Source of the DNA: Nostoc sp. FACHB-892
Lineage (GTDB): Bacteria > Cyanobacteriota > Cyanobacteriia > Cyanobacteriales > Nostocaceae
Assembly: GCF_014698795.1 (NCBI RefSeq)
Contig: NZ_JACJTR010000006.1
Location: forward strand, 1-64,000
DNA length: 64,000 bases
Direction of reading: 5' to 3'
Part shown: in pieces, positions 7,955 through 16,320 of the stretch
Position numbering within the stretch: the first letter of the stretch is position 1
How the letters are laid out: the number at the start of each line of letters is the position of its first letter
The notes under the pieces: generated by a model
What the model saw: the letters and a program-made list of their open reading frames with translations, nothing else
Databases searched by the model: none
What the model was told of the DNA's origin: nothing
Made by a program: the position numbers and the translations under genes

Positions 7955-8791
7955 TTACTCAGGAGTTAAAAATATCTCTTTAAAGGTATAACTGTTATCT
8001 ACCAATGCATTAACATTCTTGGGTAAATAACCAGGACAACTTATATTTAAAACATAGTTACCTCTCTCAAGGTTTTCAAAAAAGAACAGTCCTTCTTTCT
8101 TACTTTCCATGCATTTTGTAGTTTTCTGGAGAGTAACTTTTGCCGTCAGTAGTGGCAGATTTGTTGTCGCACTCTTGACAGAACCTGCAATTACTACTCG
8201 CCTAGTCATGACTTGGTTACTACCATATCCACCCGTTGTAATTTGCAGGTCAAAAATTCGTTCCCAAACTAAAGGTATTATATTTGGTTGCCTATTAAGA
8301 GGCACGGTGACTATTAAATATAAGGCTGAACGCAAAGGTACATGAAGAGCGCTCCAGATGCCGCCAAGCTCAAGTGACGGCTGTATTCCAATCGTCATAG
8401 GCAAATTACCATGACCCCGCAATTCAGGAACTAAAAACTCCTCCTCCAAAGGTTGATGGCGTAGAAGTACGGTCAAGGCTTCACTGAGGAAGTGATGCTC
8501 GCCTAAAGTCGTCCTATCCCAGGCTGTTAATAGTAGTGAAACATCAAACCAATTAGGTGGCCAATTTACAGAGCCAGATTGTAGATGGTGTGCAACATTA
8601 CGTTCAACTTGCTTTCCGGCTTGTTGATGCTGTTTACTCTCACGAATATCATAAATGTATAAATTTAGAGTCGGGCCTACTCCCTGTTCCCTTCGATTAC
8701 CAGGATGGCTAAAGTCAATTTGCTCCGTACTGGTAAGTGAGGTTCCTCCAGCTAGAATTTCGGCTAAAGTTTGAAGAACAAAGATAAGCAT
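7955..8791 (-). CDS. DUF4255 tail terminator protein with C-terminal beta domain
   Basis: Residues 1-190 match DUF4255 (Pvc16/Afp16-type tail terminator): LIFVLQTLAEILAGGT, then PGNRREQGVGPTLNLYIYDIRE and LLTAWDRTTLGEHHFLSEALTVLLRHQPL. Such proteins cap the end of tube and sheath. Residues 200-278 form a carboxypeptidase-regulatory-like beta domain (RRVVIAGSVKSATTNLPLLTAKVTL, ENLERGNYVLNISCPGY), an extension known from several CIS caps. As the distal cap, this extra domain may help anchor or dock the particle; that is inferred. It is the first gene of the minus-strand operon, with AGGAGAACACC before the ATG at 8791. Confidence 0.93.
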   Translation of the reverse strand: MLIFVLQTLAEILAGGTSLTSTEQIDFSHPGNRREQGVGPTLNLYIYDIRESKQHQQAGKQVERNVAHHLQSGSVNWPPNWFDVSLLLTAWDRTTLGEHHFLSEALTVLLRHQPLEEEFLVPELRGHGNLPMTIGIQPSLELGGIWSALHVPLRSALYLIVTVPLNRQPNIIPLVWERIFDLQITTGGYGSNQVMTRRVVIAGSVKSATTNLPLLTAKVTLQKTTKCMESKKEGLFFFENLERGNYVLNISCPGYLPKNVNALVDNSYTFKEIFLTPE

Positions 8792-9231
8792 GAAGGTGTT
8801 CTCCTGGTAGCTGATCCAGATGCATTTACAATATATGTATCAGCCTTCTAAAGTTAATTAGACTTTTGTCGATATTTTGAGATAGCGCATTGGGTATTGA
8901 AATTTTCCCAGTCCCGAGTTTGCCCAGAATAATGATTGAGGCTGCTGGAAGATATTAAATTTTCAAAAATCCGAAAAGCAGTGACTTTAGTTTGTAGTTC
9001 AGTCTATCCCTTGAAACTAAACACAATATTTATATAAATGTAAAAAATAAGTTTTATGTGCTTTAATATACCTAAATAAGTAAAAATACTTACAAATATA
9101 AACTTAATAATTTTTTGTATGAATTATCTACGAAGATAACTTAATAAAAAAATAAACATTGTTGATACTCCATAATTTTATGCTGGTCAGCAGAAGAGTA
9201 AAACATTTGGTTGCAAAAAGCGAGTGAAGCT
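8792..9231. promoter_or_regulatory. Divergent promoter region between CIS operon and signalling cassette
   Basis: This 440-bp AT-rich spacer separates the minus-strand CIS operon from the plus-strand histidine kinase gene and must hold both promoters. No coding frame of note was seen. Candidate -10-like TATAAT-type stretches are too common in this AT-rich DNA to pick one. Confidence 0.5.
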
Positions 9232-10353
9232 ATGACACTAGGCTTTTCTGTACAAACACTAGAAAATGGCTCTCGTCATTTGAGTTCCTCAGACATTCAA
9301 AGCTTTTGTCAGCTAGAGTCTGAGCAGTTAACTAGTCAGTATCCAATTTTTTTCGCTCGCATTGTCTATCATGATTGCTTGCAGAAAAATCATCAAGAAG
9401 TTATCCATTATGGTCAAGGTCAAGTTCCATTTTTATCAAAAACTTTAGCTTATTTGCGGTCAGAAATATGGCTTACAGATTTTCCGCCTGCTTTGACTTT
9501 ACGTGAATTTAAACTTAAGGACTTTTCATCCATCTCTTACATTTGCCCCATAGCCTATAGAAATCAAAAACCTGAATATATTCAAATCATTACTCATGAA
9601 CCTCTCTCAGAGAGTTTGCAATTGTACGTAAAACGCTCTGCTATGCTACTCAATAAGTATGTAGATATTTCCTTTGATTCTAGAAGGCAAAAAACTGAAA
9701 TTCAACTACTGGAAAGTATCCTACATCGGGTAGGTCATCAATTGCGTAACTCTTTAGGGCTTATAGGTTTGTATGCATATAATTTACGCTTAGGGTTAAA
9801 GGATAGTCCTTGGCAAGAACAAGCAACAATAATCGGCGAAAGTATACAAAATTTAGATACTAATTTAAACGAACTGATTGATTGTAGTCAAAGTACAAAA
9901 TTAAGAGTAACACTTCGAGATTTAAGAAGTTTGGTAATTGAAAGTATTACAAATTTACAACCTCTAATTGAGCAGAAAAAACTTAAAATATCGATTCCTG
10001 ATACATCGACAATACTGAAAATAGACAGATTACAAATGAAACAAGTATTTGACAATATCCTTAGTAATGCTGTTCATTTCAGCCCTAATTCAGGAACTAT
10101 TACCTGTAGTTGGCAAGTTTTTCAAGATGAAGTTTTAATTAAAATCTCAGATCAAGGGACAGGATTATCTCATGAAGATTTACAAAAAGTATTTACTCCA
10201 TTTTATTCCCGACGTCGAGGAGGTACAGGACTGGGTTTAACTATTGCTAAAAAAATTATTTTGGATCATCAAGGAAGTATTTGGGCACAAGTTTTATCCG
10301 AAAGAGGAGCGCAATTTTCTGTAATTTTGCCTCGACCAAAAAGCTTAGATTAA
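9232..10353 (+). CDS. Sensor histidine kinase
   Basis: The soluble kinase has an N-terminal sensor-like region (residues 1-150, no membrane segment, GAF-like by size), an H-box with the phospho-acceptor His in VGHQLRNSLGL (about residue 169 from this start), N-box DNILSNAVHFSPNSG, G1 DQGTGLS, F-box FTPFYSRR and G2 GGTGLGLTIAKK. It ends with the usual GAQFSVILP. ATG at 9232 is chosen over an in-frame TTG at 9211 because neither has a strong ribosome site. It is followed after 55 bases, including an ATTCGTAAT repeat, by a response regulator, its likely partner. Position between the two CIS half-operons suggests it controls CIS expression. Confidence 0.93.
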   Translation: MTLGFSVQTLENGSRHLSSSDIQSFCQLESEQLTSQYPIFFARIVYHDCLQKNHQEVIHYGQGQVPFLSKTLAYLRSEIWLTDFPPALTLREFKLKDFSSISYICPIAYRNQKPEYIQIITHEPLSESLQLYVKRSAMLLNKYVDISFDSRRQKTEIQLLESILHRVGHQLRNSLGLIGLYAYNLRLGLKDSPWQEQATIIGESIQNLDTNLNELIDCSQSTKLRVTLRDLRSLVIESITNLQPLIEQKKLKISIPDTSTILKIDRLQMKQVFDNILSNAVHFSPNSGTITCSWQVFQDEVLIKISDQGTGLSHEDLQKVFTPFYSRRRGGTGLGLTIAKKIILDHQGSIWAQVLSERGAQFSVILPRPKSLD

Positions 10354-10408
10354 TTCGTGATTCGTAATAACGATTGCGGACTCGCTCACGTAATTCGTAA
10401 TTCAAAAT

Positions 10409-11086
10409 ATGGCTAATGATAATAAGCTTTCAGTTTTGCTGGTGGATGACGAAGAACGCTTTCGTCAAGGATTGCATACTCTCTTAAGTTTTTATAGTAT
10501 TAATTCTGCGTTACCTGTGGAAGTTATCGGTGATGCAGATTCTGTTGAGCAAGTTTTAAAATTTACAGCCCAAAAGTGTCCAGATTTAATTTTGCTGGAT
10601 ATGCAATTGAAAAGATGTGATGGGATTACAGTTATGGCACGTCTTAAGGAAGCTGCTTATACTGGCAAGGTTTTAGTATTGTCGGCTCATCAAGAAGACG
10701 ACTGGATCTTTAGAGCAATGCAGGCGGGAGCCGCAGGTTATGTGTTTAAAAATCGTGTGGCAACACAATTGTGTGAAGCTATTGAGACTGTTGCAAGGTC
10801 GGAAATTTATCTACCTTCAGAAGTTGCTAGTCGATTTTTCCGGTTTTTCCAGACTTATTCGGACTCTTGTTTAAAAGCATCTCATGAGGTGCATTTAACA
10901 GAAAGAGAGCAAGAAGTTTTATACTGGTTAACTCAAGGTGCTTCTAATGAAGAAATCGCTAAAAATTTATATGTAACAGTTGCAACTGTTAAGGCGCATC
11001 TCACAAGTATTTTCGAGAAATTGAAGGTTACTAGCCGGACTCAAGCTATTGTGGCTGCCCTCAAGTTAGGATTAGTTCACGCTTGA
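10409..11086 (+). CDS. LuxR/NarL-family response regulator
   Basis: The 225-residue protein has a receiver domain (acidic pair in LLVDDEE, phospho-acceptor Asp64 in ILLDMQL, Thr/Ser site VLSAH, Lys in GYVFKNR) and a C-terminal LuxR-type helix-turn-helix (LTEREQEVLYWLTQG, EEIAKNLYVTVATVKAHLTSIFEKL). It is expected to bind DNA as a dimer after phosphorylation by the upstream kinase. Natural targets are the two divergent CIS promoters (8792-9231 and about 15290-15487), but no operator was identified. The gene is 37 bases upstream of the pseudokinase gene, so the cassette is probably one transcript. Confidence 0.95.
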   Translation: MANDNKLSVLLVDDEERFRQGLHTLLSFYSINSALPVEVIGDADSVEQVLKFTAQKCPDLILLDMQLKRCDGITVMARLKEAAYTGKVLVLSAHQEDDWIFRAMQAGAAGYVFKNRVATQLCEAIETVARSEIYLPSEVASRFFRFFQTYSDSCLKASHEVHLTEREQEVLYWLTQGASNEEIAKNLYVTVATVKAHLTSIFEKLKVTSRTQAIVAALKLGLVHA

Positions 11087-11129
11087 GCGCGACATAAGTA
11101 ATCGGCGCAATTCAGGAAACTTTTTGTAT

Positions 11130-13265
11130 ATGCCTTCATTTGAATCTTTTTATCAACAATACCCCTGTTCGTATAATTCTCCCTTAAATTGTGATCGCCC
11201 TTTCCAAACGGCGCAGCAAATCAAGGGCGCTAAGTTTTGCTTGGAATGTGGTTTTCCGGCAACTTTACCACAGAAGGCTGAGATTAAAGGAAATCAGGGT
11301 ACTTATCAAATAGATAGTTTTGTCGGTGCGCGGGGTTTAGGGCGCTTATACTCAGGCATCCAACTTAAGGACAAACAGCCTGTAATCATCAAAGAATACC
11401 TGCTACCCAACCGTAGTTTTAATGAAAGCGAGACTCTGAAGCGGAAAGAGACTTTCAAAAGGGTGGGTGGGATAAGTTTAGCCGATAGTAGAATTCAAAA
11501 CTTCCGTCTTGTCGAAACTCAAGAAGCGATCGCAGACGAAAAAGGAGAACGCTGTTATTTAATTATTAAAGGAGTAGAGTCATCGCAAACTTTAGGGAAA
11601 TATCTCATAGAGAAGGGAGCAATGACATCTCCAGATGTACGTGAAGTACTAAATCAAGGTTTACAAACTCTCCAGTTTCTCCACACCCAAAAGCTGCGTT
11701 TTCCCTCAAATAAAACACAACTGGGTGTATCTCATGGCAACATTAATTTGGATAGTACCTTAATTAAGATAGAAAATAATCAACAGTTTTCTATATACTT
11801 TTGTGATTTAGCTATCTGGGAAAACTTATTTATTCCACCCATTATTACTCAACCCGCACCCACCAAACCTGAGCAAGATTTAGAATCACTAGGATTGCTA
11901 GCCTTTTATTTATGGGTAGGACGGACAACTAATTTTTTAACAAACCAGTCTCTCGATCCTAAAGATAATCAACAATGGCCAGATACTGATAGTCATTTAA
12001 AGCAGTTTATTTATCGTTTAATTGGGCTAGAAACTCCTTTCGAGAGTGCAGAAGCGGCTCGTCAAGCACTACTACAACTTCCCAAAGAAGATCATGCGAA
12101 AAATTCAGTGCAATTGTCGGCCGCTTCTCAAAAAATAGAAAAGCGTTTGCCAATGCCTTTAATCTTGTTAGGTATTCTGGCTTTATTATTAGTTGGTGGA
12201 GGAATTTGGTATTTGCTTTTGGGCAAAAATACAGATAGTTCTAATCAATATATTCTATGGTCTAAACTTGTGCGGAATTTCTCAGAAGTCCCTAACGTTC
12301 CTTCTGGAAAATTTACTTATACAGGAGAAAAAGACAGTACATGGAGCTATGTTTTAACGCAACCAGTAGACAACAGTCGTTTAGGAGATTTATTGACCAA
12401 ACCCAAGCTAGACGCAACAGCAATATTTAATTATGAATCTGTTTTGTCATCAAATGCAAATAATCCGATTAGAAGTATAGAAGAAGTCCAAGCAAGCAAA
12501 AAAGAATTTGCAATTACTAGTTTGGAAAATAACATCACCAGTAAATTTGATAAAAAACAAGTTGCCTATGATGGATTAATTGTTTTTGTCGCATTTAATA
12601 AAAGAGACTCAAATCTTGCTAATGCTCTGGGAGGGCAAATAAATATTGAGCAATTGCGTCGAATTTACACAGGTAAAATTACCAATTGGCAAGAAATTAG
12701 TCCTAAACTTCCAAATCTACCTGTGAAACCTTTTGCCCCAACTGAGCCGGAAGCAATCAATAAATTTCAAGAAATAGTTCTCAAAAATTCCCCTCAAGAC
12801 GAAGCTTTATTTACAGCAAAAGTTACTAAACTTGATACAACAAAAACCCAAAATCAGATACGCAGTGAAACTTTAGAGGGGCGAACCACTGGTATTATCA
12901 GTTTTGGTATTATCAGTAAAACTTGGAAACAGTGTACTGGCTATCCGCTAGCGATCGCAGATGACAAAAAATCAGCGATTCAACCCCTATTTCAACGGCG
13001 CGATCGCCGCTCAATTAATCCCTCAGATGATTTGTGTCAACATGATGATTATTATGTTGATGTCACAACTTTCAAAAGCTACCCATTGGGATACCCTATT
13101 TTTGTAGTGTACCCTAAAGACAGCAACCGCCTGCCTGGTGGTTCTACATTTGCTCAGATGTTAACCACTCGTCAGGGTCAGTGTTTACTTAGTAAAGTAG
13201 GTCTTGTAGCTTTACAACCTATGCCTGATGATATAAATTCTTATGCTTGCAAATCGGTGCCCTAA
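11130..13265 (+). CDS. 4-Cys pseudokinase with transmembrane segment and PstS-like sensor domain
   Basis: An N-terminal four-cysteine prefix (YPCSYN, NCDRPF, FCLECGFP) precedes a protein-kinase-like domain (residues about 55-320). The Lys of VIIKEY is kept, but the catalytic loop reads VSHGNINLDS (no HRD Asp) and DFG is CDLA, so it is a pseudokinase. A membrane helix (LILLGILALLLVGGGIWYLLL, residues about 342-365) leads to a C-terminal domain of the phosphate-binding-protein type (VAYDGLIVFVAFNK, then IEQLRRIYTGKITNWQEI). The layout suggests a ligand sensor outside the membrane or in the thylakoid lumen coupled to a cytosolic pseudokinase. An in-frame TTG lies two codons upstream. It overlaps the following FHA gene by 23 bases. 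Confidence 0.9.
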   Translation: MPSFESFYQQYPCSYNSPLNCDRPFQTAQQIKGAKFCLECGFPATLPQKAEIKGNQGTYQIDSFVGARGLGRLYSGIQLKDKQPVIIKEYLLPNRSFNESETLKRKETFKRVGGISLADSRIQNFRLVETQEAIADEKGERCYLIIKGVESSQTLGKYLIEKGAMTSPDVREVLNQGLQTLQFLHTQKLRFPSNKTQLGVSHGNINLDSTLIKIENNQQFSIYFCDLAIWENLFIPPIITQPAPTKPEQDLESLGLLAFYLWVGRTTNFLTNQSLDPKDNQQWPDTDSHLKQFIYRLIGLETPFESAEAARQALLQLPKEDHAKNSVQLSAASQKIEKRLPMPLILLGILALLLVGGGIWYLLLGKNTDSSNQYILWSKLVRNFSEVPNVPSGKFTYTGEKDSTWSYVLTQPVDNSRLGDLLTKPKLDATAIFNYESVLSSNANNPIRSIEEVQASKKEFAITSLENNITSKFDKKQVAYDGLIVFVAFNKRDSNLANALGGQINIEQLRRIYTGKITNWQEISPKLPNLPVKPFAPTEPEAINKFQEIVLKNSPQDEALFTAKVTKLDTTKTQNQIRSETLEGRTTGIISFGIISKTWKQCTGYPLAIADDKKSAIQPLFQRRDRRSINPSDDLCQHDDYYVDVTTFKSYPLGYPIFVVYPKDSNRLPGGSTFAQMLTTRQGQCLLSKVGLVALQPMPDDINSYACKSVP

Positions 13266-13884
13266 TCCCAGTTGTGAATATTTTAACCGCGTCCTGCCTA
13301 ACAATGCTAAGGTTTGTCCCTGGTGTTCCACTCCTGTGGGTAATGTAGTCGATCCTACACCACAACCACCTAGTCAACCACCACCTATTCAACAACAACC
13401 TAGTCAACCGCCACCTGTTCAGTATCAGCGACCACCAGAGCAACCTAATTACCAGGTTCCTCAACAAGCTCCTGTTGATTATTCAACAACATATCAGCCA
13501 CGGGTTTCCTATCCACCAACACCGCCTGTTTATACTCCCCCGCCTCAAAGAGCGCCAGTCTTAAAGTTGATTCATACTACTGGGAGAGAATTTAACCTTG
13601 TTGGGGAAGGAGGTTATATTGGTCGTCGCAGCCAGAGTCCAGGAATAGTGCCGCCAGAAATTGACTTGACCGGCATCCCTAGTGAGGGAATAGTTTCTCG
13701 TCGTCATGCGCGAGTCGATTGGGACTGGTCGCAGAATGCATACATGATTGTTGATATGAGTACAAATGGTATTTATTTAAACAACAATCCTCTAACTCCT
13801 GGTATGCAATATCGCCTGCTTAATGGTGATTTACTGCGATTCGGCCAGGATAATCTAGTGAATTTCACTGTATATATTGTGTAG
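13243..13884 (+). CDS. Zinc-ribbon, proline-rich FHA domain protein
   Basis: Residues 1-28 form a zinc ribbon (CPNPSCEYFN, then VCPWCSTPV), residues 35-100 are a Pro/Gln-rich linker, and residues 105-213 form an FHA domain (GGYIGRRSQSP, IVSRRHARVDWD, MSTNGIYLNNNPL). FHA domains read phosphothreonine. It starts inside the end of the pseudokinase gene (23-base overlap), so the two are translationally coupled and probably act together. With the FHA-MGS protein at 1036-3036 this locus has two FHA proteins, reminiscent of the kinase/FHA control of type VI secretion; the parallel is inferred. Confidence 0.93.
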   Translation: MLANRCPNPSCEYFNRVLPNNAKVCPWCSTPVGNVVDPTPQPPSQPPPIQQQPSQPPPVQYQRPPEQPNYQVPQQAPVDYSTTYQPRVSYPPTPPVYTPPPQRAPVLKLIHTTGREFNLVGEGGYIGRRSQSPGIVPPEIDLTGIPSEGIVSRRHARVDWDWSQNAYMIVDMSTNGIYLNNNPLTPGMQYRLLNGDLLRFGQDNLVNFTVYIV

Positions 13885-13886
13885 CA

Positions 13887-13907
13887 ATAAGCTTTGCCAA
13901 AGCTTAT
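13887..13907. terminator. Hairpin after the signalling cassette
   Basis: ATAAGCTTT, loop GCC and AAAGCTTAT form a perfect nine-base stem directly after the FHA gene stop. There is no clear T run, so it may only be a 3' stabilising hairpin. The rest of the 174-bp spacer to the convergent DUF4157 gene shows nothing else recognisable. Confidence 0.5.
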
Positions 13908-14058
13908 ATCATGTCTGCTAGTTTACTTATTAAACCTGAAGAACCCCAAAGAGCCAAAGCTGTGCTTTGTCTCCCTGTCCCTAATCACCAGAGGGGCCCT
14001 GAGTTCCCCGCAGGCTCTTAGGGGCTGGGGGTAAGGTGCAATGATTGTGGAATCGTAA

Positions 14059-15287
14059 CTAAATTATGCGGTCTTTTAATGTATTTGCCCATTCATCAAG
14101 GATAATTTGCCACTTTTCATCTCCGTACAATTTGGCTTTTACTGTTACTTCACCCTCTTCATTGGCTTCAGGCTCTATTGCATCTGTGTATGTAGTCTTT
14201 TGTCCCTTTAGCACCGCCCATTCAAATTCTGTTTGTTTTTTCTCATGTGTATCTCCATCCCATCCCACGATATTCCTTTCATGATTCTCTCCTCCCATTG
14301 CAGCCGCGATAGTATGAGCGCTAACAAATTTACTTACGTTAGTGGCATTTAGTACGCCTTGGTCTACAAGGTTATTTATATGCTGTGCTATGGGTGAAGG
14401 ATCTGATGGCTTAGAATCCCATGTTTCCTGGCCTTTTTCATCCCAGGAAAGCTTTTGGGAGGTATTTAGTTCTAACGCCCTCTGTACCAAACCCATCTTC
14501 CCATACTGGCTGATGCTGACGACTGTTGCGGGAAGTTTAATGGCGATCGCTGCACTGCTCCCCCACTCTGCTGCACAACGTGAGTCAACTCATGCGCCAA
14601 CAACTGTTGTCCGCCCCGACTCCCAGGATTATATTCCCCTTGCCGAAAGAACACATCCTGTCCGGTTGTAAAAGCACGCGCCTGAATTGACCGATTCAAC
14701 TGGTCAGATTTACCATCTGTGTGAACCTTCACCGCACTAAAATCAGCGCCGAACGCCACCTCCATCGGTTCGCGGATATTGTCCGCCATCGACTGTCCAC
14801 TACCCCTTGCTTGGTTAATCGACGCTTCTAGGTCTGGCGCATCTGTCATCAGAGCCTTGACCCGACGCTGCACCATCGGCTTCATTTGTAATTCTTCCTC
14901 ATCCTTTGGTGCTGGCTGTCGTTGCAGTCTGCTATTATTCAGAGATTTCATTTGCAACTCATCTTCTGACTCTGGCAATGCTTCTCGTTGGATAGACTGG
15001 GGATTTACAGGCTGCCCTATTCTTTGCATTACCTGCCGTGCTACACTATCAGCTTCCTTTTCAAATTCATCCCCAGGTTGGCTAATTGAGAGTTTTGTTT
15101 GGGGACGATGCAGGGGTATTCGACTTATGTCGTGAGTTAAAGGTTTATTCAGGGGTTGCACCAATGGAACTGCTGGGGCTGAAGATAAGGAAGACTCCTT
15201 ACCGAAGCCGCGCGTTGGTTGTTTGAGAGATGGTATTGAGGAGGAATCAGTACTTGCTTTTGTGGACTGACTTATACGTTATCTCAT
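14059..15287 (-). pseudogene. DUF4157 (eCIS core domain) effector, broken by a nonsense codon and a frameshift
   Basis: The original start is the ATG at 15285-15287, with an AGGAGAACAAC ribosome site. Codon 3 is TAA (15279-15281), probably from GAA, and the frame then stays open through QSTKAST, SIPSLKQPTRGFG and VQPLNKP to the DUF4157 core: VAFGADFSAVKVHTDG, ARAFTTGQDVFFRQGEY, LLAHELTHVVQQ. HELTH is the metallopeptidase-like motif of the family. Near 14490-14530 the frame shifts; a second frame continues as SQYGKMGLVQRALELN and codes 145 more residues to 14059. That C-terminal part has AHTIAAAMGGENHERNIVGWDGDTH-type spacing of His, GG and Asn, suggestive of a nuclease-like toxin. DUF4157 is the hallmark of CIS cargo. 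Re-initiation at the GTG at 15164 could still make the DUF4157 part alone. Confidence 0.82.
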
Positions 15288-15487
15288 GTTGTTCTCCTGA
15301 TGCTTAAGTAGTAGGTGGCTGAATATCTTGCTGGTACAAATATGCAAAATATGCTATAGCATATCGCGATCACACTCACCAAGCAATTCATCAAAAGTCT
15401 AAATCCACGCAAAGACGAAGTTCGACTTTCGGCTACTTTTGATTCTGATGCAGTACCTTTAACCTTGATTTTAGGAGAGATTTTCTT

Positions 15488-15730
15488 ATGGACTCAAAAC
15501 AGCAACAAACTTTTTTCACCTTCAATGGAGATGTTGGTGGTACTGCTGGATACGTGGGGGTTTCAGGGTCATCTGATGCTAGTAAAGCAGCTATTGCTGC
15601 TGCGGGTAAATACCTCAACGACTCACTACTTCTAAACCAACTCACAGAGCGGGTGTATAAACTTCTGCTAGAAGACCTGCGATCACAGCAGGAAAGGACA
15701 AGTAATTATAGTTCCCAAAGGTGGTTGTGA
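15488..15730 (+). CDS. Small Afp6/Pvc6-like CIS protein
   Basis: The 80-residue protein has a Gly/Ser/Ala-rich first half (NGDVGGTAGYVGVSGSS) and a C-terminal amphipathic helix LTERVYKLLLEDLRSQQERT. The same kind of helix (LVREIYNRLRHRIEIERERHG) closes the 1437-residue protein at 16321. Short proteins with this motif sit next to the tube-initiator gene in Afp/PVC-type clusters; that match is from memory and approximate. A strong TAGGAGAG site lies before the ATG. The stop overlaps the next start as TGATG, so translation is coupled. It is the first gene of the plus-strand CIS operon. Confidence 0.75.
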   Translation: MDSKQQQTFFTFNGDVGGTAGYVGVSGSSDASKAAIAAAGKYLNDSLLLNQLTERVYKLLLEDLRSQQERTSNYSSQRWL

Positions 15731-16293
15731 TGGCTGGAAGTTTAATTGGAAGTGGTTTAGATACAATAGGCATTCCTAATACCCTTGCTAAAGGCGACGT
15801 TGATCACGAATTCAATTATGTCACTACTAACCGTTTCTATATAGAAATAGACAGTTCTATTGCTGCATCTTTTACTGAATGTTCAGGATTAAGTGTTCAA
15901 ATTCAGAAAAATGTTTTTCACGAAGGTGGTGTCAACGACCAGCAAAGAATTTATTTAGGTCATACAGAATTTGCAGACATAACTCTTAAACGTGGATTTA
16001 CCGATCATCCAGGTTTTTGGAACTGGATTAATACAGTTTTTGATGAAACCGAGAAAACATCTCGCCGCAATGTCAATATTCTGATTTTCAATCAAGCTGG
16101 TGAAACGATGATGAGTTGGACTTTAATTGGTGCTATTCCTATAGCTTGGGCAACACCTACACTAGAAGCAAATGGAAATGCAGTTGCCATTGAAGAATTA
16201 ACTTTGGCTTATGAAGGTTTACAAGTTGCCAAAGAAGCAGGAGGAGGCAATTCTGTAGAACGAGATGGAACAGGATATTTTCCTTCTAGTTAA
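15730..16293 (+). CDS. T4 gp19-like tail tube initiator protein
   Basis: The 187-residue protein belongs to the conserved phage tail region family: DHEFNYVTTNRFYIEIDSS, ASFTECSGLSVQIQKNVFHEGG, ITLKRGFTDHPGFWNWINTVFDE and a final VAIEELTLAYEGLQV. Such proteins form the first tube ring on the spike/baseplate. The ATG at 15730 shares the TGATG junction with the previous gene; an in-frame GTG three codons upstream is less likely. It heads the baseplate part of the plus-strand operon. Confidence 0.92.
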   Translation: MAGSLIGSGLDTIGIPNTLAKGDVDHEFNYVTTNRFYIEIDSSIAASFTECSGLSVQIQKNVFHEGGVNDQQRIYLGHTEFADITLKRGFTDHPGFWNWINTVFDETEKTSRRNVNILIFNQAGETMMSWTLIGAIPIAWATPTLEANGNAVAIEELTLAYEGLQVAKEAGGGNSVERDGTGYFPSS

Positions 16294-16320
16294 TTGGCTA
16301 TTTTTTAATTGTAAAAAATT

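Noticed and set aside
15360-15487. Coding-like plus-strand stretch (LNPRKDEVRLSATFDSDA) before the 80-residue protein
   Set aside because: No start, out of frame with the following gene, and it runs on into that gene in a second frame; may be a remnant but cannot be supported.
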